Positions 14,134 through 22,722 of a stretch of DNA of 23,034 nt are shown here, in pieces (position 1 is the first letter of the stretch; every line of letters starts with the position of its first letter). A program made the translations under genes and the position numbers. The DNA lies in the NCBI GenBank assembly GCA_021735285.1, contig JAIPHI010000014.1, positions 1 to 23,034 on the forward strand, in the 5' to 3' direction. This stretch comes from Fidelibacterota bacterium (GTDB lineage Bacteria; Fidelibacterota; UBA2242; JAFGTP01). Under the pieces are notes generated by a model, which worked only from the letters and a program-made list of their open reading frames with translations, made no database searches and was not told the DNA's origin.

Positions 14134-17100
14134 TTATTTTAAAATCAAGAGCTTATCCGTCTTCTGCTTTTTCTGTGTAGAAACGTTGTAGATATAAACT
14201 CCTGAACTTAGATTCCCAACCTGCCAATTAATCACATGTTCTCCCCACTTTAATCCCTTCTTATTAATAGAGTCAACTAGCCTTCCTTGGATATCATATA
14301 TCTTAATTTTTACATCTGATATTTGGGGTAAATAGAATCGAAAATTTGTATAAGAATTAAAAGGATTGGGAAAATTTGAATATAAAATAAATTTATCTGG
14401 TTTTTCTGGTTCACTGAAGATTTGTTTTAGTTGATGCCCTGAAATTCTAACGTCGTCGATAAAGATTCCATCGGTAGAATCGCTATTATCGCTCTGCATT
14501 TTAAAACGAATGCTCGTCTTGTCTCCCGGGTCTAAATGGCCACTGAGATCATAGGAATACTCATACCAATCATTCCATGTTGGGAGCGTGGCAAGAGCAC
14601 CGCCACTACCGATAAAATCAAGAGTCCTCCAGTTGCTATCTACTTTAATCTGAACATACAAGCCGTCGGTTCCATAATTAGGAAATCTATACCAGGCTTT
14701 GAATTTTAATATTGGACTTTGATCGACAACTATTGTTTGTGATTTTAAATAGTTGCTATCAAGACTAGAAGGATATCCGAACTTATCAGCATAGCCTGGA
14801 TGCCAGGAGTATTTTCCCGAAGCAGACTTTTCTTCAGATAAATGCCAGATATTTTTAGGGCCCTCAATAAGCCACTTATTGGTGCCTGCTTCCATATTAT
14901 CAGAAAAACCAAAATTTCCTAGTTCTAATTTGATTGTATCTTTTTGAAAATTATTCCACGGCATTGAATAATTAACTGTCAAACTCGGGAAATAGGGCAA
15001 TTTTACATCTTGAGCGAGATTAAATAAAAAACTGGTTGTATCAGAATCACCAGCTCGGAGTCCAGAAATAGGATTTATAGTGTCTTTGATATTCAGATTG
15101 TTAGGATAATTATTAATAATAACTGTTCCATTATATTCCCGGCTGCCTGTATTTTTGGTGATGAGATTTAATTTGTTATAGTAATCTTTTTCCAATTCAG
15201 AAATATAGTAGTCAGTATATTTGGGTTGAGCTGCTTTTGCCCTGATGGTGAGTTTCTCACTTCCCTTTTCAAACTGAGATATTTGCCAATAATGGTTTAA
15301 GATTATCGATTCACCATCATTAAATTTTCTATCTAGCTGAAGAGCAATGGAATCTTCTACTAATCTTGATTCATCTGCTGTAAAATTGGCGATTCTGTAA
15401 GTAGAATCAAGCATAGTAAGACCTACAGTCGGGCTGGTAATTTTCCCTTTAATAAGAGAGATATCCCTGTTACCAGGATTATTTAGATAAAAGTCAATAT
15501 TCACTGGTTGGTTTAAATTTTCTTTTCTATAGAAGGCTTTATTTACCAGGGAATCAATATAAATATAATTTTGATCCATAGAAATTGGTATTTTTTCTTG
15601 AAATGGCTGAAAATTGGGCTTGGTTATAGTTAATAGGACAGTATCCATATTATTAATATTTGCATCGAATCTTATTTGACCAGAACTGGTAGTATAACCA
15701 CTTTTATAAATTCCATTGTTTTGCATTAAGCAAACTAAAGCATCCTCGATCATTCCGTTCCTGCCTTCAACTGTGATCTTTATTGAATTCTGACCAACTG
15801 ATAATTCCTCAGGATGGTGAATGCTAAAATCTGACGGCAAATCTGTCCAAACGGGCATTTCCGGATCGCCCAGAAGATTTAATTCATATTGACACCAGCG
15901 ATACACATTTTCCTGCTGTGATAAAGGGATATATCTGGTTTTGGTTGCGGCCAGTGCGGCTCCGAGTCTGACAATATTATTATCTAAAAGATTATCAAAA
16001 AAGATTCTGTCAAAGCGATCAGAATAGCCAAAGAGAGGATTGCCAGGACTGCCCCATCCATAACGGGAATTACCAATAAAAGCCACTCCACCACCATCCG
16101 GGTTTGTGAGAAAATGTTCAGCTATACAATCATGATCGAAAGCTGCTGGCCAACAGCCAATAGAATATAAGAGCGGATATACATTGTTTTGTAAACTATC
16201 CATATCTTCTATTAAAAGATATTCATGTGATCCAACTCCCATACTCGAGTACCAGGCATGTCCATTATGATTAATAATGTTTATGCCTGAATTGATCTGT
16301 GAAATTACATTACTAACTTTACCCTTTCCTCGGCTCTCATACAATTTGTTAATAGGATCAAATCTCTCGGGGACAAATACAGAATCAATAAAATCTTTGC
16401 CTATCGCTGCGTCTGTGTAAGGTTCTTGCCAGAGCACCATGGCAAGGAAAAGCATATTTAATATGTTGTCTTGATTCGGACTTTTCTCATATTCTATTAT
16501 TTTTTTTATAATTGCATTGGCTTCATTCTGGTTCTCAACCGGGAGTCGCCCAACAAAAATATCAGGGTACATATCAATACTATCTGCAACCTCACCATAT
16601 ATACCATCACCATCTCGATCCCAATTGCCATCCAGGTCTGAAAAATAGAGGTCGCAGGGAATATCATTCTCACCAGCTACGGAGTTGGCTTCACAATCGA
16701 AAGCCCAGGTATAGCGGGCAGGAATTATCTCTGTATCACCTCCTAATAATACCCATTGCGTATTCCAATTATTTTTGGCAAAAATAATGAAATCGCGGAT
16801 TTTGGCCTGTAAATCTTCCCCGTTATAATTTGTTTCTATATATTCAGTATTGATAATTTTAGCATTTAGGCCCTTTTGAGTTTTCCATTCGCTGAGTTTC
16901 TTAAAGGAGTTATGCAGGGTGTTTGAAGTAATGATTACATAAGGATGATTTGTTGTATCAATAATGTGATGAGATTTTAAAGCGTTAAATTCCCCAAAAT
17001 GTATCTCAGGGAAGTTTTTTGTGAAACTTAGATTTGATTTTTGCGACCTGGAGGCTTTTTCCATTCTACCAGAGGAGAGCGTGTCACGGATTGTAATGTC

Positions 17101-17601
17101 GAGATCAGTTATAAGTACGACTTTTTTTTGTTTTGGATAATATATCAAGGGAAAGATTTGCAGAGTTGCAATTTTTTCTCCGGCAAGATAACCGACTGCT
17201 CTCTTCTTTATAATTTGAGCAGGATATGGTTTTGAAGAATTATAAATTGAAGATCTAGCCAATTTGACAGCAGCCGGTTTTTGAGAAAGTATATATTGCT
17301 TGCTACCCGGGAGAATGTTAAAATTTCCCGGCAGTGTATCTTTGTTGATAGTATTGATCTCTATCTCTGTTAGTTGACGATTTGAGGGAATCCGAAATTG
17401 ATATAGATAAAAAGGCAGCGCAGGGTGACCTGGCTGCTGCATAAGATCATAATTTGCTAATCTTACTATATCATAGTTGTTAAATTTACGGAATTTTAAT
17501 TGATTCTGCTCAAAAGTGAAACTAATTGACTGAGAAGCAACCATAGCAATTGGTAATAAAAAAAAGAAAAATAGTGATATTTTTTTAGAAATTGATATCA
17601 A
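14134..17601 (-). CDS. Secreted gingipain-like C25 cysteine protease with type IX secretion tail
   Basis: A 1155-residue exported protease. In order: signal peptide (residues 1-23, cut near VASQ), propeptide-like region (about 24-215), and C25 catalytic domain (about 218-590) with the catalytic His in NHNGHAW (H448) and the nucleophile Cys in YSIGCWPAAFD (C483). The 35-residue spacing is close to that in gingipain RgpB. WVLLGGDTEIIPARY, DIFVGRLPVEN and FIGNSRYGWG are further C25 hallmarks. Ig-like domains follow, then a jelly-roll MAM/adhesin-like domain (about 930-1060). The Por-type sorting tail (about 1075-1155) has NFPNPFN, KIYDIQGRLV and SSGVYIYNV, so export across the outer membrane by T9SS is expected. 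The start is TTG at 17601. AGGGGA lies seven bases upstream and the first ATG would delete most of the signal peptide. Single gene, divergent from pfkA. Confidence 0.93.
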   Translation of the reverse strand: MISISKKISLFFFFLLPIAMVASQSISFTFEQNQLKFRKFNNYDIVRLANYDLMQQPGHPALPFYLYQFRIPSNRQLTEIEINTINKDTLPGNFNILPGSKQYILSQKPAAVKLARSSIYNSSKPYPAQIIKKRAVGYLAGEKIATLQIFPLIYYPKQKKVVLITDLDITIRDTLSSGRMEKASRSQKSNLSFTKNFPEIHFGEFNALKSHHIIDTTNHPYVIITSNTLHNSFKKLSEWKTQKGLNAKIINTEYIETNYNGEDLQAKIRDFIIFAKNNWNTQWVLLGGDTEIIPARYTWAFDCEANSVAGENDIPCDLYFSDLDGNWDRDGDGIYGEVADSIDMYPDIFVGRLPVENQNEANAIIKKIIEYEKSPNQDNILNMLFLAMVLWQEPYTDAAIGKDFIDSVFVPERFDPINKLYESRGKGKVSNVISQINSGINIINHNGHAWYSSMGVGSHEYLLIEDMDSLQNNVYPLLYSIGCWPAAFDHDCIAEHFLTNPDGGGVAFIGNSRYGWGSPGNPLFGYSDRFDRIFFDNLLDNNIVRLGAALAATKTRYIPLSQQENVYRWCQYELNLLGDPEMPVWTDLPSDFSIHHPEELSVGQNSIKITVEGRNGMIEDALVCLMQNNGIYKSGYTTSSGQIRFDANINNMDTVLLTITKPNFQPFQEKIPISMDQNYIYIDSLVNKAFYRKENLNQPVNIDFYLNNPGNRDISLIKGKITSPTVGLTMLDSTYRIANFTADESRLVEDSIALQLDRKFNDGESIILNHYWQISQFEKGSEKLTIRAKAAQPKYTDYYISELEKDYYNKLNLITKNTGSREYNGTVIINNYPNNLNIKDTINPISGLRAGDSDTTSFLFNLAQDVKLPYFPSLTVNYSMPWNNFQKDTIKLELGNFGFSDNMEAGTNKWLIEGPKNIWHLSEEKSASGKYSWHPGYADKFGYPSSLDSNYLKSQTIVVDQSPILKFKAWYRFPNYGTDGLYVQIKVDSNWRTLDFIGSGGALATLPTWNDWYEYSYDLSGHLDPGDKTSIRFKMQSDNSDSTDGIFIDDVRISGHQLKQIFSEPEKPDKFILYSNFPNPFNSYTNFRFYLPQISDVKIKIYDIQGRLVDSINKKGLKWGEHVINWQVGNLSSGVYIYNVSTQKKQKTDKLLILK

Positions 17602-17842
17602 ATTTACAATCCCCTTCTGACCTGTATTTTATAAAAAATCGTGTAAAAAGTCATATGATATTTATTGTATTGTTGGGATACCATAATGTTTCTACTCTAA
17701 TTAAATTAATAAGGGATTTATATTACAAGAGAAACATTTATTATTAACGATAAATTAATTTTTTATGTTTGAGGAACTTAGATATTTTTAGTACTTTCCC
17801 TAGTAATAGTTGGAAAAATTATAAAGAATTATAGGAGAGAAT

Positions 17843-18817
17843 ATGGGTAAAAAAAAGATTGCTGTGATGACTAGTGGAGGTGATGCTCCAGGTATGAATG
17901 CATGCATTAGAGCCGTGGTCAGAACCACACTCCATGAAGGTCATTCTATTTTTGGAATATATGGAGGTTACACTGGCTTAATTAATGGTGAATTGATGCC
18001 CTTAAACAGACATTCTGTAAGCAATATTATACAGAAAGGTGGTACTTTTCTAAAAACTTCCCGGTGCGAAACATTTAGACATAAATCTGGCAGAAGAAGA
18101 GCAGCTGACAAAATTAATGAATGGGCTATTGAAGGCTTAATTGTGATTGGCGGTGATGGTAGCTTCCGTGGAGCCCACGCTCTTTTTAAAGAACATAATA
18201 TTCCAGTAATTGGTGTACCTGCAACAATAGATAATGACATTTTCGGAACAGACTTAACAATTGGTTATGATACAGCCGTTACTACAGCGCTCCATTCTAT
18301 TGATAAAATCAGAGATACCGCTGCTTCCCATAATCGCTTATTTATTGTGGAGGTAATGGGTAGAAATGCTGGATTTATTGCTCTGGAAGTTGGCATCTGT
18401 GGAGGGGCTGAAGAAATTTTAGTTCCCGAAACTAAAAGCGATCTCAAAAAATTGGGTGATGAAATTAAAACCTGGTCAAAAGCAGGAAAAAAAAGCAGTT
18501 TGATTGTAGTTGCTGAGGGTGATGATTTGGGCAATGCCAATACAATTGCGGATAAAGTAAAAGAGGCCTACAACATTGAAAGTCATGTTTGTGTTTTGGG
18601 GCATACTCAGCGTGGAGGAAGTCCCACTGCAACTGATCGTGTCTTAGCCAGTCGGCTTGGATTTCATGCAGTGCATGAATTCTTGAAAGGTAAAGAAGAT
18701 ATCATGGTTGGCTGGAAAAGTAATCAACTGAATACTATCCCTTTGCCTCAAGCCTGGGAAAAGAAAAAACCACTTGATAAAGATTTAATGAATCTTTATT
18801 CGGTATTAAGCAGCTAG
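17843..18817 (+). CDS. pfkA: ATP-dependent 6-phosphofructokinase
   Basis: Phosphorylates fructose 6-phosphate to fructose 1,6-bisphosphate, the committed step of glycolysis, in the cytoplasm. The 324 residues match the normal bacterial PfkA length. TSGGDAPGMNA (10-20) is the nucleotide loop, GGDGS (103-107) carries the glycine typical of ATP-using rather than pyrophosphate-using enzymes (GGDD), and PATIDNDI holds the catalytic aspartate (D130). MGRNAG and GHTQRGG are the substrate-binding motifs. AGGAGA four bases before the ATG is a good ribosome binding site. It is divergent from the C25 protease across 241 bp in which I see no convincing promoter pair. No partner gene follows closely, so it is probably transcribed alone. 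Confidence 0.96.
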   Translation: MGKKKIAVMTSGGDAPGMNACIRAVVRTTLHEGHSIFGIYGGYTGLINGELMPLNRHSVSNIIQKGGTFLKTSRCETFRHKSGRRRAADKINEWAIEGLIVIGGDGSFRGAHALFKEHNIPVIGVPATIDNDIFGTDLTIGYDTAVTTALHSIDKIRDTAASHNRLFIVEVMGRNAGFIALEVGICGGAEEILVPETKSDLKKLGDEIKTWSKAGKKSSLIVVAEGDDLGNANTIADKVKEAYNIESHVCVLGHTQRGGSPTATDRVLASRLGFHAVHEFLKGKEDIMVGWKSNQLNTIPLPQAWEKKKPLDKDLMNLYSVLSS

Positions 18818-18855
18818 TTCATTTCTTATTTTTTGTAAAAAAAATTTAATGTGGA

Positions 18856-18885
18856 TTGACTTATTGCTTTAAATACTATTATTAT
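18856..18885 (+). promoter_or_regulatory. Likely promoter of the receiver-like gene
   Basis: TTGACT (18856-18861) and TATTAT (18880-18885) with an 18-bp spacer resemble a housekeeping promoter. Transcription would start near 18893, giving a leader of nearly 100 bases before the ATG at 18990 and separating this gene from pfkA. Confidence 0.4.
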
Positions 18886-18989
18886 CTTTTCCTATAATTT
18901 GTCATTATAAAAATGGGTATTTGTATCTATTTAAATTAAAGTCTATCTAAAATATGAGATGATCAAACAATCTTAAATTCGAGGGCGCA

Positions 18990-19352
18990 ATGGATGGTTA
19001 TATTTTAATTATTGATAATAGAAAAATATTTAGAAGCGCAATTAAAAATATATTAATTAATAAAGGATATAAAACAATTGGGATAGGTAATGGTAAGACA
19101 GCAATCGATAGAATTCGCCAAAATGATATTGAAATGGTCATTTTAAAACATGATCTACCAGGTTGGTCTAGTTTAAAAACTCTCAGAAAAATCAAAGCTG
19201 AATTTCCTGATCTGATAGTAGTTTGTATAGCTGATGGCCTTGACGAAGAAACTAGCCAGAAATATAACAATAATGGGATAGAGTATATTGTTTCAAAAAG
19301 ATTAGTTTTTGGGGAGACAGAAAAATTTATTAAGAAATTGCCACTTGAATAA
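18990..19352 (+). CDS. Stand-alone degenerate response-regulator receiver (pseudo-receiver)
   Basis: A 120-residue single-domain protein with the receiver fold pattern: YILIIDNRKIFRSAIKNIL (strand 1 and helix 1), GIGNGKTAID, EMVILKHDLPGW, LIVVCIADG, then GIEYIVSKRL. Chemistry residues are altered. The acidic pair after strand 1 is DN rather than DD. The phospho-acceptor position, four residues before the LPG proline, is lysine (ILKHDLPG). The Thr/Ser after strand 4 is alanine, and the conserved lysine after strand 5 is shifted by one. Normal phosphorylation is therefore unlikely and it may act through protein binding. GAGGG five bases before the ATG supports the start. No histidine kinase or output domain lies nearby. 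A noncanonical use of the adjacent aspartate (D56 in KHDLPG) cannot be excluded. Confidence 0.8.
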   Translation: MDGYILIIDNRKIFRSAIKNILINKGYKTIGIGNGKTAIDRIRQNDIEMVILKHDLPGWSSLKTLRKIKAEFPDLIVVCIADGLDEETSQKYNNNGIEYIVSKRLVFGETEKFIKKLPLE

Positions 19353-19505
19353 TCTCCATAAAAGGCAAAGCCGTGAGGAATTCTTTAGATTATTGCGATT
19401 TACATAAGTAATGTCCGTGTAGAATAAATATCCTTAGTTATGGGGTGTTTTGAATCCACCAATAGGCTGAAGGAAAAGTAAAGTTGACTAGCATGGGAAA
19501 TGATA

Positions 19506-19524
19506 ATAAATCTGAATGATTTAT
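19506..19524. terminator. AU-rich hairpin between convergent genes
   Basis: ATAAATC (19506-19512) pairs perfectly with GATTTAT (19518-19524) around a five-base loop, in the 225-bp gap between the receiver-like gene and the glycoside hydrolase, which converge. No clear T run follows on either strand. It may end transcription or be chance. Confidence 0.25.
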
Positions 19525-19577
19525 AGTTGATTCTTTCCAGATAGATTGTGATAGATTTTAGCAAAATAGAGAGTATT

Positions 19578-20978
19578 TTATTGGAGGCTATCTAACACAA
19601 GTACCCAATCATTTCCGTTTTTATGTTTTCCAGGCGGATTCAATTCCTGAATTCCTGAATTTTGAAATTTACCAATCTTCTGATATTTTCCATTTCTAGG
19701 ACTATACCAGGCGGCTTTTAATCTTTTTCCTTCAATTTTGCCCATTTGTACCTTAAATGTACGGCCTGTATAGGTGTAGAGAAATGCATAACTCTTACCC
19801 CGGGTTGCAGCAATATATTCATATTGTTTGCCATTTTTGCCAGCTACAAGAGATTGATCAGGAATGCGTTCAAAATAGGGACGGGAAAGCATTAAATTTT
19901 TCATATGTTGCATATCTGCAGCGCCAGTATCATTAATAGCCTCATACCAATATTGCTTGGCGCCATAGGCTGCTTCAGCATCTGAAGGTTTATGAAACTG
20001 CATCACAGCATTATGCCCATATGTCTGACCGGCAGCTCCTGCGAATACAGACCAATATGCATAGCGACGAATATCATCAGCATCCCAATAGGGTTGAGAT
20101 GTGTCGTGGAGTCCCTCAGGTATCTCTTCGTAAGAGGGCTCACCATCTATAACGGGCTTAATTGGGTTTTTATTGTAACTTGTATTTACATATTTCCAAT
20201 TACTTGGCCCATATGCAAGTTTTGTATCATCCTGATCATAGCGCCGATGACCGGATTGAAACATATTAAAATCAAGCCAGGGTTTTTTATGAAACCACAT
20301 TGAAGATTGATGTCGTCCAAAGGGGTGGAATGTGATCAGATGGTGCGGGTCTTCCTTTCCGAGGGTATTTCCTATAATATTCCATATCTCAGTTGATTCA
20401 TTGCCCCGGGTGTCTCCACCATTAATCCAAAAAATGTTGGGCTTATCCCCGAACCGTTTTTCCAGGAATTTTGCATATTGTTCAGCTTGCTCTTTGTTCA
20501 CATATCCATGGTCAACATTCGAACCCCAGATAGGAATTAATCCCATATAGATTTCGTATTCGGCTGCTTTGTCTATAACAAACTCAACATGGTCCCAGAA
20601 ATCATAGGCAGCCGGATCTTCGTAATTAATACCTTCAGTAATTTTCGGTTTTGTTACATTTTGGTTGACGAGAGCCGTATCTCCGTAAATATTTATATAT
20701 TCAATATTATGAATGATACTTGTCTGGATTACATTAAATCCCTTTTGATTTCTATTTTCCAGATATTTTTCTGCATCTTTACGATTAAGTTTGGAAAATA
20801 ATAACCAACCAGTGTCACCCAGCCAGAAAAACGGTTCTCCATTGTGTTTGGCAAAAAAATGGTTGTTTTTTTGGGAGACTTTGATTGGCGCTAATTTATT
20901 AGTCTTATTATTTTGACAAGTTTGGAGGACAAGAAAAATAAGCATCAATGAAAATATTAACTGGTTTCTTTTAATCAT
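19578..20978 (-). CDS. DUF4038/GH140-like glycoside hydrolase lipoprotein
   Basis: A 466-residue exported protein. The N-terminus (IKRNQ, hydrophobic core, LQTC) reads as a lipoprotein signal with the Cys at 21. Next comes the DUF4038 alpha/beta barrel: FFWLGDTGWLLFSKL (51-65), NRKDAEKYLENRNQKGFNVI, MGLIPIWG, WINGGDTRG with D189, and IDGEPSYEE with E280. Those two acids sit where GH140 apiosidases carry their catalytic pair, as I recall it, so they are the likely acid/base and nucleophile. A C-terminal collagen-binding-type beta domain (about 370-466) completes the usual architecture. GH140 enzymes release apiose-capped side chains of rhamnogalacturonan II, but DUF4038 also includes members without known substrate. 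No SusCD pair or other CAZyme adjoins it in the window. Confidence 0.85.
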   Translation of the reverse strand: MIKRNQLIFSLMLIFLVLQTCQNNKTNKLAPIKVSQKNNHFFAKHNGEPFFWLGDTGWLLFSKLNRKDAEKYLENRNQKGFNVIQTSIIHNIEYINIYGDTALVNQNVTKPKITEGINYEDPAAYDFWDHVEFVIDKAAEYEIYMGLIPIWGSNVDHGYVNKEQAEQYAKFLEKRFGDKPNIFWINGGDTRGNESTEIWNIIGNTLGKEDPHHLITFHPFGRHQSSMWFHKKPWLDFNMFQSGHRRYDQDDTKLAYGPSNWKYVNTSYNKNPIKPVIDGEPSYEEIPEGLHDTSQPYWDADDIRRYAYWSVFAGAAGQTYGHNAVMQFHKPSDAEAAYGAKQYWYEAINDTGAADMQHMKNLMLSRPYFERIPDQSLVAGKNGKQYEYIAATRGKSYAFLYTYTGRTFKVQMGKIEGKRLKAAWYSPRNGKYQKIGKFQNSGIQELNPPGKHKNGNDWVLVLDSLQ

Positions 20979-21146
20979 ATTCGGATTTCTTTCTTATTTA
21001 TACTGAAAATATATACTTTGTTATCATTTTTCCTTTTACAGTAAATTTGTTATATCATATAAAAATGAATTATCCAGTGAAACAAAAGAGGTAAACTGAC
21101 AAATGCTATGATTTAAATTTGAAGGACTCGTAAAAAGAACCAAAGT

Positions 21147-21176
21147 GGTCATTTCGAATGTAAGTGAGAAATCTCC
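21147..21176. repeat. Relic of a dispersed intergenic palindromic repeat
   Basis: The 30-base stretch opens GGTCATTTCGAATG and closes GTGAGAAATCTCC. It resembles the widespread intergenic repeat of the form GTCATTTCGAACGAAG followed by GTGAGAAATCTCC, with ATTTC/GAAAT inverted arms. Only one copy is in the window, in the 281-bp gap between the glycoside hydrolase and the C69 peptidase. No other gene-like feature was seen in this gap. Confidence 0.45.
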
Positions 21177-21259
21177 AAATGTCTAATTATTATATAGTTA
21201 AATTTTGCACAATTTTTTCTATTCTTTGCCAAAATATACTTATTATGAGTCCATCAAAC

Positions 21260-22681
21260 TTATTTTTCATAATTTGAAAATTCCTGCCAGGCCTGGATTG
21301 CTTGCCTGGTGATCTTGTTCAATGTTTTTTGTTTGATATCAGCGATGGAATGTGGAGCCTGTATATTTTTTTCAAACAGTTCGCGTTCATAACTGTGTAT
21401 ATTTGTATATCGCTGGCCCACTAAATTTTTATAATTATTATCAAAGTAATTACAATAATCCATAATTTGGACAAACAAATGGTTAGGATGATTTACGTAT
21501 AAATCTTCACTCTTTTTGAAGTGATTTTTAAGGGCTTGCTGAGGAGGACTGTATTGCTGAAGATTTGCAGGAAATTTGTCTATGCCAAAATAGATTGGTG
21601 CCACAGGCATACTACAAGTACGACCGGGCGCTAACCAGATCACACAATTTTTGTTAATTGGAGGCTCTGTTGCTAGATTTGCGACAAAGCCGTATTTAGT
21701 TGAATTTGTACATAGGGGTCGGTTTTGATTGCTATGCGCATTTTCTGGATAATTTAATGCAAGTTCAGTGCCTTGGTAGTGATCCCTGAGTACGTTTAAA
21801 AGATCATTAATTTCAACAAGTTGCCCCGGCTGAAAAGAAAATGGAATCTGCTCCATAGATTTAAGATTATAACTTTTATTGGATAATAGATTTAACCCCC
21901 GCCACATTCTATTTACATTGTGAGGGTCTTTTAAGGCTTTGCCATATGCTTTTCTAAAATTAAAAATACTATCAGTGGAAGGGTTGTACCAGCCTCTTTT
22001 TTGGGCATAATTTTTCAGATCATCACAGCCCAGGTAGTTTAAAGTATCTTTAAGATTAACTTCTTGAATTGTGTAGTAATTTGGAATTACAGCAACATGT
22101 TTGTTAGGAATTCTTTGAGCCACCCAGTGCCTGCCCTTGACTACAGCCATTATCCAGGCTTCGGATGTATCGGCAATACAATAACTACGACCACTAGAAT
22201 AATAGCCGAATTTTTCAACTAACCGACCACCAATTGTAACTGCTTCCCGGGCTGATGAGGCTCTTTCAGCCATGAGCCTGCGCAACCAGTAGCCAATTCC
22301 ACCTTCAGTCAAATCATTACGATTTTCCTTTGATGGACAGGCATCAGAAACTATTACCACCCCATTGTCATTAAAATAACTATCTGAAAAGTCCATACCG
22401 GGCATTTCCAACCAGATATATCCATTTGTGGACGAACTTTGAGCAACTTGTGCTCCGTTTTTTAATTCAACATATTCCCGTGGTGAATGAGATTGAGGCC
22501 CGACTTTATAAAAATTCACAATTTGATTGCCACTATCATCCTCATTGTGAGCAATTAGAACTGATCCTGATCGAGTGGCCTCTTTACCTGCCAGGATTGT
22601 AAAGCAATTATATTCCTCAGCCAATAATAGGGAAGCAAATAAGCAAAAGAAGATAATAAGATATTTAAATTTTTTGAGCAC
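21260..22681 (-). CDS. Exported C69-family dipeptidase
   Basis: A 473-residue Ntn-type cysteine peptidase of family C69 (dipeptidase A / secernin-like). After a signal peptide (KKFKYLIIFFCLFASLLLA) comes EEYNCFTILAG. C26 is the expected N-terminal nucleophile, which must be exposed by removal of the leader plus a few residues. GSVLIAHNEDDSGNQ and the SEAWIM strand are family hallmarks. It likely cleaves dipeptides in the periplasm or outside the cell. The start is GTG at 22681 with no clear Shine-Dalgarno site, kept because it gives a complete signal peptide and no ATG lies upstream in frame nearby. It lies 41 bp after plsY on the same strand, possibly cotranscribed. Confidence 0.9.
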   Translation of the reverse strand: MLKKFKYLIIFFCLFASLLLAEEYNCFTILAGKEATRSGSVLIAHNEDDSGNQIVNFYKVGPQSHSPREYVELKNGAQVAQSSSTNGYIWLEMPGMDFSDSYFNDNGVVIVSDACPSKENRNDLTEGGIGYWLRRLMAERASSAREAVTIGGRLVEKFGYYSSGRSYCIADTSEAWIMAVVKGRHWVAQRIPNKHVAVIPNYYTIQEVNLKDTLNYLGCDDLKNYAQKRGWYNPSTDSIFNFRKAYGKALKDPHNVNRMWRGLNLLSNKSYNLKSMEQIPFSFQPGQLVEINDLLNVLRDHYQGTELALNYPENAHSNQNRPLCTNSTKYGFVANLATEPPINKNCVIWLAPGRTCSMPVAPIYFGIDKFPANLQQYSPPQQALKNHFKKSEDLYVNHPNHLFVQIMDYCNYFDNNYKNLVGQRYTNIHSYERELFEKNIQAPHSIADIKQKTLNKITRQAIQAWQEFSNYEK

Positions 22682-22722
22682 AGCTTGAATACTTTGTTTA
22701 AATTGACTTATGCGAATTAATG

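Noticed and set aside
16512..16787. Open frame of 91 codons opposite the C25 gene
   Set aside because: Composition is not protein-like, it has no ribosome binding site, and it is fully antisense to a clearly real gene.
19348..19394. Inverted repeat AATAATCT/AGATTATT enclosing GGCAAAGCCGTGAGG, considered as a c-di-GMP-type riboswitch
   Set aside because: It begins in the stop codon of the receiver-like gene, lacks the second conserved half of GEMM motifs and does not precede a gene on that strand.
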